Assembly: GCA_001870995.2 (NCBI GenBank) | Contig: MLAV02000001.1 | Coordinates: forward strand, 372,001-436,000 | DNA: 64,000 nucleotides | Direction: 5' to 3' | Source: Chitinophaga sp. CB10 | Lineage (GTDB): Bacteria; Bacteroidota; Bacteroidia; Chitinophagales; Chitinophagaceae | Shown here: positions 50,928-61,200 of the stretch, in pieces | Numbering within the stretch: the first letter of the stretch is position 1 | Layout: each line of letters opens with the position of its first letter | Program-made: the position numbers and the translations under genes | Notes under the pieces: model-generated | Database searches by the model: none | What the model was told of the DNA's origin: nothing | Seen by the model: the letters and a program-made list of their open reading frames with translations, nothing else

Positions 50928-53052
50928 ATGATGAAGAAAATTATTGTTGCGTTGCTGCTGTTAAGCGCAACGGGCGTCCGCGCGCAACAGCCGGATGCGC
51001 TCACTGCATGGAAAGATCAGAAGTATTCCCTGTTTATCCACTGGGGCGCTATCTACAGCACGCTGGGCGGCGTATGGGAAGGCAAGCCGGTAACCCGTGG
51101 ATACAGTGAACAGATACAATCGCATGCAGGCATTTACAGCGACGTGTATGCCGATGTAGCCAAACGTTTCAACCCTGCGCAGTGGAATCCGGATTCCATA
51201 GTACTGCTGGCCAAAGCGGCCGGTATGAAGTCGGTGGTGATCACCTCCAAGCACCACGACGGTTTCTGTATGTTTAAATCCGCTTATACTGATTATAACG
51301 TGGCAGACGCTACGCCTTACAAGCGGGACGTCCTGCAGGAGCTGGCGGCAGCCTGCAAGCGGCATGGACTGAAGTTCGGGCTGTACTTCTCGCTGATCGA
51401 CTGGCATTTTCCGCAGGCCTATCCTATCAGCAGCAGCAACAGCGATCCCATTACGCCGGAGCATCATGCCTACAACCTGCAACAGGTCAGGGAGCTGATG
51501 ACCAACTATGGGCCGGTGTCAGAAATCTGGTTCGATATGGGTTCGCTCACGCCGCAGCAAAGCCGGGAGCTGGCAACGCTGGTGCATTCCCTGCAGCCCG
51601 ACTGTATGGTGAGCGGCCGGCTCGGTAACGATGCCGGGGATTTTTGTGTAATGGGAGATAACCAGTACCCTGATTATAAAATTGCCTCGCCCTGGCAAAC
51701 ACCTGCCTCGGTGTATGACGAAACATGGGGGTACCGTTCCTGGCAGCAGCATGGGAAGGCGGCGGACAAGGCGGATGAAAAGCTCCGTGGCCTCATTAAG
51801 GTAGTGAGCAGGGGAGGTAACTACCTGCTGAACATCGGCCCCCGCGGCGATGGTTCCGTGGTGGACTTTGAGAAGGAGGTGCTGCTGTTGAATGGCGCCT
51901 GGTTGCAGCAAAATGGCGAAGCTATTTATGGGGCGGGTCCGAATCCGTTTGACACTACGTTTGCATGGGGCGAAGTGACCGCTAAAAAGGGGCAATTGTT
52001 CCTGCACATTTTAAATGCCCCTGCCGATGGCCATATTCTTCTCCCCGGATTACATAACAAAATAACCGGCGTACGACTGGTAGCGGGTAATAAGCCAGTG
52101 GAAGCGAAAGTGCACGCAGATGCTGCAGGCTGGCATATTCAATTGCCGCCGTCCGCCGTAGCGGGGTTGCACATCCCGGTACTGGCCGTGCATTATGAAG
52201 GCGCGCTGGATATTACACCGGCGCACCTGCTGAAAGCGCCGGTAATGTTGGATCGTAGTAATTCAGTAGCATTATTCAGCTTTTCGGGGGCGGACTATGA
52301 AAGTTATTATAGAAGCGAAGTGGGAGCAACGTGGGCTTTTACTTCTCCCCAAAATAAAAAAATAACCCTGCGCTACAGCGAGGCGGAAAAGGACCGTACG
52401 GTAGCGCTGGACCTCAACGGCGCCACCCATGAACTGGCATTGACCGGCGGCAGGGTAGTGCCTTTGAAAAACGAGCTGGCCATACTGCAATGGGGGCCGG
52501 TGTACACGACGGGCGCTATGCGTGGCGGTATTGGCGGCAGCGCGGCGGACCTGCATGATGTGGATGTAACCAAGCCTTTTGCGGGCAGGCAGTCCTGGAC
52601 TTTGCAGCCGGATTTCAACAATGATTCGCTGCACACTTTCCCTGGCGGCCGTAGCACGAACTATTACATTTTGCAGGAGGTGACGGCGCCGAAGGATGGC
52701 AGTTACCTGCTCGGCTTCACCAGCGGGGACGGTATCCAGGTGTTTATAAACGGCGAGGAGCAGCTGATCCATAACAACCCCGAGCGGGGCGGCACGCAGT
52801 CAGAAGTGCTGCTGGTAACGTTGAAAAAAAGGAAAGAACCAGCTGGTGGTAAAACTTTATACCCGGTTTGCCAAAGAGCTGCACTGGGCGATCAACCGTC
52901 ATGTGCCGCAGCAGTTATACGAGCTGCCTACGACGCTGGAAGTGAAGGGAGGCAGCGGGGTGCAGCGCATTACCATACGGGATGCGAAGGCTGTATCGCC
53001 ACACCGGAATCTGCGGATGCCTGATCTCTCCTTATATTTGCAGGCAAAATAA
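50928..53052 (+). pseudogene. GH29 alpha-L-fucosidase, frameshifted near the 3' end
   Basis: A signal peptide (residues 1-20) precedes a GH29 catalytic barrel: SLFIHWGAIYSTLGGVWEG, VITSKHHDGFCMF (KHHDGF 108-113), SEIWFDMGS with nucleophile Asp203, and GGNYLLNIGPRGDGS. A C-terminal region with PA14-like SYLLGFTSGDGIQVFINGEE follows. The frame opens at 50928 but leaves the family sequence after LLVTLKK at a run of seven A (52824-52830). Dropping one A restores GKNQLVVKLYTRFAKELHW, which then continues in the third frame to a TAA at 53050-53052 (MPDLSLYLQAK). As sequenced, the product ends in 65 unrelated residues with a stop at 53024. This could be a real mutation, RNA slippage at A7 or a sequencing error. 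Confidence 0.85.
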
Positions 53053-53056
53053 CGGC

Positions 53057-53779
53057 ATGGCCAATACGTATTTCCAGTTTAAACAATTCACCGTCCACCA
53101 GGAACACTGCGCGATGAAAGTCTGTACAGACGCCTGTTTGCAGGGAGCTTTCACCGCGCGGTACCTGGCGGGGCATGGCTATGCCGTAAAGCGCATACTG
53201 GAGATCGGGACGGGTACGGGCTTACTGAGCCTGATGCTGGCGCAGTCGCACCCGGCGGAGATTACCGCGGTAGAGCTGGACCCCGGCGCGGTGTTGCAGG
53301 CGAGGGAGAACTTCGCTGCGAGCCCCTGGAAGGAGCGCCTGACGGTACAGGAGGCGGATATACGCGCATTGCCGGCGGCCGAAGCGTTTGATTTTATAAT
53401 TACGAATCCGCCATTTTATGAATCCGCCCTGAAAAGCGGGAACCAGCAGAAGGATAAGGCCATGCACGCTACCAGCCTGGGTTACGGGGAGCTGATCTCC
53501 TCAATTGAGCGGCATCTGAAGCGGGGGGCTTCCTTTTCGGTATTGTTGCCTTATGCGGAGTTCCAGGAGTTACGTGCCCTGGCAGCGGAAAAAGGGTTTA
53601 GACTGCACCGGTTGCTGGAGGTGCGGCAGAGTGTCAACCATGGCTATTTCCGGGCTGTCGGGATATTTTCATCAGCCGGCAGCGAACCGGTTATAACGGA
53701 GATGGCTATACGCGATGAGCAGCAGCAATACACTGCTGCATTTATAGATTTACTGAAACCATATTACCTGAAATTATAG
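53057..53779 (+). CDS. tRNA1(Val) (adenine-N6)-methyltransferase family protein (TrmN6/YfiC-like)
   Basis: 240 residues from the ATG at 53057; an earlier in-frame start would overlap the fucosidase end. The N-terminus FQFKQFTVHQEHCAMKVCTDACLQGAF is typical of TrmN6, followed by the SAM-binding ILEIGTGTGLLSLMLAQ, AVELDPGAV and the N6-adenine catalytic motif FIITNPPFYES (Asn117-Pro-Pro-Phe). TrmN6 methylates A37 of tRNA1(Val). It starts 4 bp after the fucosidase stop, possibly co-transcribed. Confidence 0.92.
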   Translation: MANTYFQFKQFTVHQEHCAMKVCTDACLQGAFTARYLAGHGYAVKRILEIGTGTGLLSLMLAQSHPAEITAVELDPGAVLQARENFAASPWKERLTVQEADIRALPAAEAFDFIITNPPFYESALKSGNQQKDKAMHATSLGYGELISSIERHLKRGASFSVLLPYAEFQELRALAAEKGFRLHRLLEVRQSVNHGYFRAVGIFSSAGSEPVITEMAIRDEQQQYTAAFIDLLKPYYLKL

Positions 53780-53788
53780 GGCGGGCAG

Positions 53789-54133
53789 TTATTCCGCCAG
53801 CACATACGGCTGTTCCAGCACTTTTGACCCTACATAATTATCATCTTTCCAAATGATCAGGAACGTGCCGCCCCACACGGTTCCCGGCTGATTTACGATA
53901 GGCTCCAGCTGCTGGCGCATGAACTCAAAATGCAGTTGCGGCAGTCCTTCTTTGGGGGCCATCCATGCATAGGTGGCGCCGCTGTTGGGTGGCGGTTGTA
54001 AGTGGCCGGATTTCAGCCTGGCGGTATAGTAGGTCCGGAAAGAGAGTTCCTTATGATCCGGCAGGCCTTCAAACTTATGCGTGTACAGGCCGGCGAGGCG
54101 GATGTTTTCGAGCGTGATTTTATTCCCCCACAT
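53789..54133 (-). CDS. uncharacterised protein overlapping the Lys1-like gene
   Basis: 114 residues from the ATG at 54133, which lies 14 bp inside the end of the preceding gene, so the two are likely coupled. Sequence features are an N-terminal ITLENIRLAGLYTHKFEGLP, a mixed region with SFRTYYTARLKSGHLQPPPNSGATYAWMAP and a C-terminal GTVWGGTFLIIWKDDNYVGSK. I recognise no family. No signal peptide or membrane helix is present, so it is probably cytoplasmic. Confidence 0.65.
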   Translation of the reverse strand: MWGNKITLENIRLAGLYTHKFEGLPDHKELSFRTYYTARLKSGHLQPPPNSGATYAWMAPKEGLPQLHFEFMRQQLEPIVNQPGTVWGGTFLIIWKDDNYVGSKVLEQPYVLAE

Positions 54134-55328
54134 AATCCTCCAGGTACCTGAACGCCGGCGTAAGATGCCCGTTTTCCGCAATGGTAGCCTTTCTGATCAT
54201 TTCGCTGTTGCCTGACAGGAGGTCCTCGAAAACGTATTTCATAAGCTGGTCGCCGAAGTACTGCGACGCATCGCGGGGCAGTTCATTCGGCAGGTTGCTG
54301 ACGCACATCATATCCACGGTATCCGGGAGGTAAGGCGCTGTTTTGGTCATCGTTTGTTTATCTACGCCATACACCGGATCCTCTATGGTACTATCGCCCA
54401 GGTTGCAGGGAACGCTGCCGTTGGTATCGTCCGTAATATCGGCGATCACGCGGATGCGGAAGTTGTCCTTTTGCAGGTCTTTGGCGGAAAACAGCGGCGG
54501 GATATTCTTATCCCAGTAGATACCGTTCATGAGGATATCGCTGGCGGCCACAAAGGGCAGGAACTTGCAGTCGTACTGGTCCGGGTGGGCATGGAAGTCG
54601 GCCCGGCTATAGGTTTTTTCATCTTTTCTCAAATACAATTCCCCTGCTTTCAGCTGCGTATATACGGGATAGTTATAGCTGTTCATAAGGAACTCTTCCG
54701 GCGGGATGTATTTAATCCCCAGCAGCCCCATAATCTCCAGCACGCCTGCTGCCACGCGGCCGGAGCCGGTAGCAACGATTTTGAGCGGCGGCAGTTTAAC
54801 GCCGAAATAGTGGGAGATGAGTTCCTGGAAGTCGTGCGACTGGTGCACGGGCTTTAGTTTAAAGAGCCCTGTCTTCTGCCCATAGGCCATTAGCCCGTTA
54901 TGCGCGCCTACCACGCCGGCAAAAAATCCGAAGCCCAGGATGCGCTGCCCGTCCGGGTGTACGAGGCATTCATAATCGATCAGGCGGATGTTTTTGCGGA
55001 GTATTTCCTGCAGCATTTCCCGGTTATGGGGCTGCTTCTTTTTGGTATGGCTGAAGAACAAATAAGTTTTACCAGGCAGGAGGGAAGCGGGCGGCACTTC
55101 TTTTATACCTAAGAGTACACTGCAATTTTCCAGGTTGGGGGAGATGATTACGCCCGCTTTGGCATATTCTTCATCCTTAAAACAACGGTGTGGCGAGGGT
55201 TGTGCATAGAGCGTCACCTGCGGGAAATGGTGCATGATCCATTGACATTGCCTGGGCGTAAAGGCCACGCGATTGTCGTGCGGCTGCTTTTCTTCCCTGA
55301 TTAACCCTATTTGCACTGAATTTTGCAT
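54120..55328 (-). CDS. Lys1-like saccharopine/alanine dehydrogenase family protein
   Basis: 402 residues. The N-terminal AlaDH/PNT domain is seen in IGLIREEKQPHDNRVAFTPRQCQWI and LLGIKEVPPASLLPGKTYLFFSHTKKKQPHN, which matches fungal and bacterial LYS1 saccharopine dehydrogenases. The NAD domain includes LKIVATGSGRVAAGVLEIMGLLGIKYI with the G-x-G-x-x-A motif. The C-terminal part has RVIADITDDTNGSVPCNLGDSTIEDPVYGVD. Bacteroidota use such proteins under broad names; whether it works in lysine metabolism here is unproven. The downstream gene overlaps its stop. Confidence 0.85.
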   Translation of the reverse strand: MQNSVQIGLIREEKQPHDNRVAFTPRQCQWIMHHFPQVTLYAQPSPHRCFKDEEYAKAGVIISPNLENCSVLLGIKEVPPASLLPGKTYLFFSHTKKKQPHNREMLQEILRKNIRLIDYECLVHPDGQRILGFGFFAGVVGAHNGLMAYGQKTGLFKLKPVHQSHDFQELISHYFGVKLPPLKIVATGSGRVAAGVLEIMGLLGIKYIPPEEFLMNSYNYPVYTQLKAGELYLRKDEKTYSRADFHAHPDQYDCKFLPFVAASDILMNGIYWDKNIPPLFSAKDLQKDNFRIRVIADITDDTNGSVPCNLGDSTIEDPVYGVDKQTMTKTAPYLPDTVDMMCVSNLPNELPRDASQYFGDQLMKYVFEDLLSGNSEMIRKATIAENGHLTPAFRYLEDYVGE

Positions 55329-55372
55329 TATTTAATTTACGAAAAAAATAAATAATGGCAGTGCCGGGCAGG

Positions 55373-55891
55373 TTAATACTGCATGAAGTTATTGGCGGGA
55401 TTGTAAAGCGGCGTATAGCCGTAATAGGTACCTCTGCTCACGCTGACGCTGCCGGAAACGGAGAAGGTGCGGTCGTTGCTGATGTACATAACCCCGGCCC
55501 TGGCGGCGGGGAAGATACCGGAGTTGTTCACCTGCATGTTCCCTAAGTTTTTGTTCATGGCGGGCACGAAGGCAGGGCCGCTGAACCGCATCACGGTAGG
55601 CGTGGCGGAGAGGCTGCCGAAGGCGAAGAGGTTATGTGTGAGCTGGCGGTTAAGCTGCACTTCCAGGGGAGCGGACAAATAACTGCCGCTGCCGCCTTTA
55701 AAGCCTACGATGCCGGCGGACAGGCCGGTATATTTAGTGATGAACCATTTTTGCTGAGGATGGCTGCTATCCTTTTCCGCCTGGCGAAGAAGGGAAGCCG
55801 TGTTATGCTGATCCGCCGGAAATACAGGCAGCTGGGCTTTTGCAGCCATGGCTGACATCAATATTGCTGAAAAAATGAATACGCGTAACAT
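55373..55891 (-). CDS. small putative outer-membrane beta-rich protein
   Basis: 172 residues with a signal peptide (MLRVFIFSAILMSAMAAKAQ). The mature part has alternating strands such as YTGLSAGIVGFKGGSGSYLSAPLEVQLNRQLTHNLFAFGSLSATPTVM and FPAARAGVMYISNDRTFSVSGSVSVSRG, consistent with an eight-strand or smaller beta structure. No known family is recognised. It is followed on the same strand by a small lipoprotein gene. Confidence 0.65.
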   Translation of the reverse strand: MLRVFIFSAILMSAMAAKAQLPVFPADQHNTASLLRQAEKDSSHPQQKWFITKYTGLSAGIVGFKGGSGSYLSAPLEVQLNRQLTHNLFAFGSLSATPTVMRFSGPAFVPAMNKNLGNMQVNNSGIFPAARAGVMYISNDRTFSVSGSVSVSRGTYYGYTPLYNPANNFMQY

Positions 55892-55936
55892 ACTATGAAG
55901 GTAAGCATCCTTTCCGTCAATTTTGCTAAGGAAATC

Positions 55937-56107
55937 TTAATGTTTCTGCTGGCCGGGGGCGTAAGGTCTGGCGGATTTTGAGCCGGTCATTTTCTTGGCC
56001 TGGCCGGGAGGGATTTTGCCGCTGTTGCCGGCGGTGTGTACGGTGGTGTAGCAGGAGGTAAAGAGGAGGATGGCTACGGTGGCTACAAGAATATGGTATT
56101 TTTTCAT
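55937..56107 (-). CDS. small lipoprotein, GKIPPGQAKK type
   Basis: 56 residues from the ATG at 56107 with a lipoprotein signal (LLFTSC, Cys19). The mature part is only about 37 residues and ends GKIPPGQAKKMTGSKSARPYAPGQQKH. That basic motif is seen in small Bacteroidota lipoproteins, which databases sometimes label quinol oxidase subunit 4 without evidence. A longer ORF reading from 56128 adds seven unlikely residues. An exact -7 box lies at 56126-56133. Confidence 0.7.
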   Translation of the reverse strand: MKKYHILVATVAILLFTSCYTTVHTAGNSGKIPPGQAKKMTGSKSARPYAPGQQKH

Positions 56108-56125
56108 TGTATGGATTTTTGGGTA

Positions 56126-56133
56126 CAAAGCTA
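56126..56133 (-). promoter_or_regulatory. candidate -7 box of the small lipoprotein gene
   Basis: CAAAGCTA on the plus strand reads TAGCTTTG on the minus strand, an exact TAnnTTTG, 18 bp before the start codon. Confidence 0.5.
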
Positions 56134-56315
56134 CGAATTCTGTGCCGATTGCTTAAAAATCGCTTTTGGGCCGCCTGGAACCGGAACCGGGGGCTGGCTC
56201 CATGGCTAATTTTTGTCAGATACTTGTCAACTTATGATGACGTTTAGTGGGTTGTTGCTCCACCTTCCGGCCGGTAAAAAGTTAGGTATCCCGTTCTCCA
56301 AACTTTTTAAATTTT

Positions 56316-56348
56316 TTTAATTAATTGTCATATAGACATTTAATTAAA
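56316..56348. promoter_or_regulatory. AT-rich inverted repeat upstream of the second ECF sigma gene
   Basis: TTTAATTAATTGTC at 56316-56329 and GACATTTAATTAAA at 56335-56348 pair at 13 of 14 positions around a 5 nt spacer. It lies about 150 bp before the sigma factor start and is a candidate operator for a dimeric regulator. The rest of the 392 bp gap at 56108-56499 shows no supported gene. Confidence 0.45.
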
Positions 56349-56499
56349 CTGCCAAAGTAAATCTGTGTATGATTAAATAATTAAGCCTGAAAGGCAGAAC
56401 AAATTTGTGATACAGCATCGTTAGCAACCCGCATAATTGTATATAAGACACTTCATTTTAAACATTTGCGCCTTTATATAATTTGGGTATTTTTACTTC

Positions 56500-57060
56500 A
56501 TGCACAACGATATTCCCGAATTACAAAAAAGAATATACGGGGGTGACACACAGGCATTTAAAGAATTATATGACCGCTTTTGCACTCCATTGCTGCAGTT
56601 AGCCATGGCCGTTGTTCACAACAGAGAAATGGCGGAAGAAATAGTAGCGGATGTTTTTATAGCCGTATGGAAAAAAAAGGAAAGCCTCTATCAAGCCCAC
56701 AACCTGAAATGGTATCTGTATGTAGCCACCCGCAATATTGCGCTTAACTACCTGCGTAGATATGCGCAGAAAAAAACGCTGCACCTGGATGAAGCCTGCC
56801 TGCCGGAATATGAGTTAAACCCGGAAGCGCAACTCATCAGCAATGAAATGATGCAACATATTAACAGGGCCATTCTTGAACTGCCCCCGCAGTGCCGTCT
56901 TATCTTTAAACTTGTGAAAGAAGACGGGCTCAAATATAAAGAGGTAGCCATGCTGCTGAATATCTCCATAAAAACAGTAGAAAACCAGGTAGGCATCGCC
57001 TTAAAGAAACTGACCAAAATGAAAGCGTTCTTAATCACCTCCTTACCCGGAGCGCAATAA
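56500..57060 (+). CDS. ECF RNA polymerase sigma factor, second sus locus
   Basis: 186 residues. Region 2 is FKELYDRFCTPLLQLAMAVVHNREMAEEIVADVFIAVWKKKESLYQAHNLKWYLYVATRNIALNYLRR. Region 4 is LPPQCRLIFKLVKEDGLKYKEVAMLLNISIKTVENQVGIALKKL. It precedes a FecR gene and a SusC/SusD pair, so it is the FecI-like sigma factor for that locus. The start follows an AT-rich leader without an exact -7 match. Confidence 0.93.
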   Translation: MHNDIPELQKRIYGGDTQAFKELYDRFCTPLLQLAMAVVHNREMAEEIVADVFIAVWKKKESLYQAHNLKWYLYVATRNIALNYLRRYAQKKTLHLDEACLPEYELNPEAQLISNEMMQHINRAILELPPQCRLIFKLVKEDGLKYKEVAMLLNISIKTVENQVGIALKKLTKMKAFLITSLPGAQ

Positions 57061-57160
57061 TATTTCTCCCAAAAAAATTTCCTGCCGCTTTGGGGGTATT
57101 CATTTCTTCCTGTTGTCTTATATCCCCGGATGCTTTTACCACATCTGATGCAATACTACT

Positions 57161-58144
57161 ATGAGCAACGACCGTATATGGATATTACTGGGAAAACAGT
57201 TCAGTGGCGAAATAACTTTCGCGGAGCGCGCTGAACTGGAAACATTACTGAAGGAAGATCCCGAGGTGGCTGCATCCCTGGAACTGGCCGCCGGCATCTG
57301 GGAAACGCCTGTACAGGAAGTGGAAGGCGCACCTGATAGTAAAAGCCGTATATGGGAGGCCGTGGCGCCGCAACTGCAACAACGCCGCGCTCGTCCGGTA
57401 ATGCAACGATGGCTGGTGGCCGCCGGAGCCGCTGCGGTAATAGCTACCGGCTGGATAGGGTGGAAATACCTGCGCCCCAATGCGCCTGCATTGCAACAAC
57501 TCAGCGCTGCTGCCGGCAAATCTAAAGTAATACTCCCGGATGGTTCTATCGTATGGCTCAACTCCAATACCCAACTCTATTATGACAAGGACAGCTTTGG
57601 CAAACAATACCGAGAAGTTACCCTCGCCGGGGAAGCCTTCTTTGATGTGGCAAAAAGTGAAGGTACTCCCTTTATTATCCATGCTGGGAAAATAAATATC
57701 CACGTACTCGGCACTGCGTTTAATGTGAAAGCCTATATGGCAGACAGCGCCGTGCATACGACGCTGGTACGCGGAAAAATTGCCGTATCCTTCCAGGGAA
57801 AAACCATTGTGTTGCAACCGGAAGAAAAACTGACGGTACCGGTTGCCGAGCCGTCAACCGTGCTTCAGCCGACCCACCTGCATAAAGACAGTAGCGGGCA
57901 ACTTCCTGAAATATCCTGGTTAAATAATAAACTGATATTCGATAATGACACCTTTGCCAACCTGGCTGATAAAATGAGTAAATGGTATGGCGTCAGCTTT
58001 CATTTCGAATCTGCATCCCTGCAGCAATTACGGTTCTCCGGCATCATAGACACAGAATCCATAGACGAGGCGTTGAAAATGCTGCAACTATCGAATCCCT
58101 TTCAATTCCAGGTAAACGGCAAAGAAGTGTATATCCGTAACTAA
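57161..58144 (+). CDS. FecR-family anti-sigma factor, second sus locus
   Basis: 327 residues. A short cytoplasmic N-terminus (MSNDRIWILLGKQFSGEITFAERAELETLLKEDPE) is followed by a membrane helix at about 84-103 (WLVAAGAAAVIATGWIGWKY) and a periplasmic FecR domain with KVILPDGSIVWLNSNTQLYYDKDSF and EVTLAGEAFFDVAKSEGTPFIIH. The DUF4974 part has LIFDNDTFANLADKMSKWYGVSFHFES and DTESIDEALKMLQLSNPFQF. It would hold the upstream sigma factor until the STN domain of the SusC protein signals. Confidence 0.93.
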   Translation: MSNDRIWILLGKQFSGEITFAERAELETLLKEDPEVAASLELAAGIWETPVQEVEGAPDSKSRIWEAVAPQLQQRRARPVMQRWLVAAGAAAVIATGWIGWKYLRPNAPALQQLSAAAGKSKVILPDGSIVWLNSNTQLYYDKDSFGKQYREVTLAGEAFFDVAKSEGTPFIIHAGKINIHVLGTAFNVKAYMADSAVHTTLVRGKIAVSFQGKTIVLQPEEKLTVPVAEPSTVLQPTHLHKDSSGQLPEISWLNNKLIFDNDTFANLADKMSKWYGVSFHFESASLQQLRFSGIIDTESIDEALKMLQLSNPFQFQVNGKEVYIRN

Positions 58145-58240
58145 TCTCATTTTCTTCATCTTCAAAAAATAAATCTTATGACCTAAAAAGATCGTGCAGC
58201 CTTTCACTTTACTTTCCATCACCCTAAAACATTCCATGTT

Positions 58241-61200
58241 ATGAAATCAATGTTACTATGGACTTTGCATAAAAGTCAACATAGCGGTTCGCTACGTTTG
58301 CTCTTCCTGGCCTTACTGGTTACCCACCTTCTGCCTGCATATGCTACTACTCCGCCGCAGGAAAAGATCAGCATCTCCCTGGATCAGGTCAGTATTAAAA
58401 CAGTGCTGAAAACTATTCAGCAAAAGAGTCGATGCCGGCTTATTTACAGCGACGACATCCTGCCGGAGAAACCACCCGTTTCCATTCATGCCGAAAATGC
58501 CACGGTGGAGCAGGTGCTGGCGCAAACCTTTACCGGTACCTCACTGCGGTATGCCGCGATGGAGAACGACGTAATCATCATCGCCGCAAAAGATGCCAGC
58601 GCAATTAAGATCAGCGGAACGGTCACCAATGAACGGGGCGACCTGCTGATTGGCGTATCCGTAAAGATAAAAGGTACCAACATTGGTACCATGACCAATG
58701 AAAAAGGCCATTTTGAATTACAGGCCACAGCAGGCGTTACGCTGGTATTCAGCTACGTGGGGTATGAGCAGATAGAAGTAGTGAGTACGGCCGATCCCCT
58801 CAATATTATTATGAAAGAAAGTGCCAGTGGTTTGAATGAAGTAGTGGTAGTGGGTTACGGCACACAGAAAAAAACATCGTCTACCGCATCGGTATCCGCC
58901 GTGCAGGGTAAGGAACTGGCAAAGTCGCCGGTAACCAATATCTCCAATTCGCTGGCGGGAAATGTGGCCGGTATCAGTATGCGCCCCAACGGCGGGCAGC
59001 CGGGAAGGGATAATCCCGATATCCATATCAGGGGTATTGCTACTACCGGTAATAACTCCCCGCTCATCGTAGTAGATGGTATCATCCGCAATAACATCAA
59101 CGAAATTTCCCCCAGCTCCATCGCTTCCGTGACGGTACTGAAAGATGCCGCCGCCGTTGCGCCTTACGGATTGGGAGGCGCCAACGGGGTAATCCTTATC
59201 ACTACCAAACGCGGGCAAACAGGTATCCCGTCGCTTTCCCTCAACGCGTACTATGGTTGGCAAACGCCTACCTATTATCCTAAAATGCTGAATGCACAGG
59301 ATTATATGCGCCTGCGGAACGAAGCCTACCTGAATGAAAATCCCGGTGGTACACAGCAGCCTTTCCCGGAAGATTACATTAATGATTATGCCAATCTGAA
59401 TGCGCAGGACCCCGATAAGTATCCTATCAGCAATACGAAAGACCTGGTACGCATGCATGCGCCCATGCAGAATTATAACCTCCAGTTAAGCGGTGGCACC
59501 AAGGTGGTTCGTTATTATGCCGGTATGGGTTTCCTTAACCAGGAAGGCATGTTTGCGCCGGTTAACTATAAGCGGTACGACTATAACGTAAACATGGAAG
59601 TAAGCGCTACGCCCACCACATTGGTGACCATGACGCTGATTGGCGCGATCCAAAATACCAACAGCGTAGACGCCGCCACCACGCCCGGCCAGTTGTTCCG
59701 CAGCGCCTACAAACTGATCCCCATTACCAATCTTTACTACAGCAATGGCTTGTGGGGCGAATTTGCCGGTAACTCCCCGGTGGGTATCCTGAACGCCGGT
59801 TACTCCCGCCGCAATTCAACCTCCCTGCTCACAACGCTGGCGGTAGAACAACAACTGCCATTCATTAAAGGGTTGAGCATTAAAGGAACTTTCAGCTATG
59901 ACCCTACAGACGTAATGGTGAAAGGATGGCACACGCCATTTTACTTTTACTCACAGAATACGTCCACTACCCCTTATACCTATACGAAACAGATATCTAC
60001 TTCGGAGGGTAATGCGGCCGCCTACACCTGGCTCAACCAGGAGTATGCGAAAAACCAGTACTTCACCTACCAGGGATTTCTCAATTACCACAATACCTTT
60101 GGTAAGCACGACATCACGGGGCTGCTCGTTGCGGAAGCCCGTAAGAACGATTCCACCGGTTTCTCCGCACGCCGTAATAACTTCGCTGTAAACATCGATG
60201 AGCTGGGCATGGGCAGCTCCAATAAGAATGATTTCGACAACAATGGTTCCACCGTTACCGGTAGCCAGCTTGGATTTGTATATCGCTTTGGTTACATCTA
60301 CAATCATAAATACCTTTTTGAGGCAGCCGGCCGCTACGATGGCCACTACTATTTCGCGCCCGGCAAGCGCTGGGGCTATTTCCCCGCCTTCTCTGCCGGA
60401 TGGATCGTATCTGAAGAAAAATTTATGGCCAACCGGCCATCGCTACTCAGCTACCTAAAGCTGAGAGGATCGTGGGGAAAATCCGGTAACCTGGCCGGGG
60501 CAGCGTTTCAATACCTCAATGGCTACAATTTATACGGTAACGCCTACGCGTTTGGAAACGGGAATATGGTGCAAGGCTCCAATATTACCATGGAAGCCAA
60601 TACCAATATCACCTGGGAAATATCTGCCAAAACGGATGTAGGCCTGGATGCTTCTTTTTGGGACGGGCTGCTCACCCTTGAATTAGACTATTTCCATGAA
60701 AGAAGGACTGGGATGCTGCTGCCACCGGCGGTGACGGTGCCGGTAGAATATGGTCTGAACCTTTCCGATGAAAACCAGGGGATCATGGTGAACCACGGTT
60801 TTGAAGTGGTGGCAGGTACCAACTATCGTTTTTCAAATGGGCTGCAGTTCAACCTGACCGGTAATTTCAGCTATGCGAAGAATAAAATGGAGCAGATATT
60901 TGAAACTGCCGCTACGCGTAACAATCCTAACCGCAGCAGAACGGGCAGGCCTTTCGGTACACAGTTCGGGTACAAGTCGCAGGGCCTCTTTTCCCTGGAA
61001 GACGATAAAAACCACGATGGCGTCATCAACAGCGATGATGGCTACAACGTTACCCAGTTCGGTATATTACATCCCGGCGATATCCGCTATGTAGATATCA
61101 GCGGCCCGGATGGAAAACCCGATGGAAAAATAGATGCCTTTGACGAAGTTGTCATCGGTAACCCGGTGTATCCTTTCATTACCTACGGCTTTACCCCCAG

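Noticed and set aside
52846..53052. Separate 68-residue gene starting with GTG
   Set aside because: It is the true C-terminal end of the fucosidase, reached after a one-base indel in the A7 run, not an independent gene.
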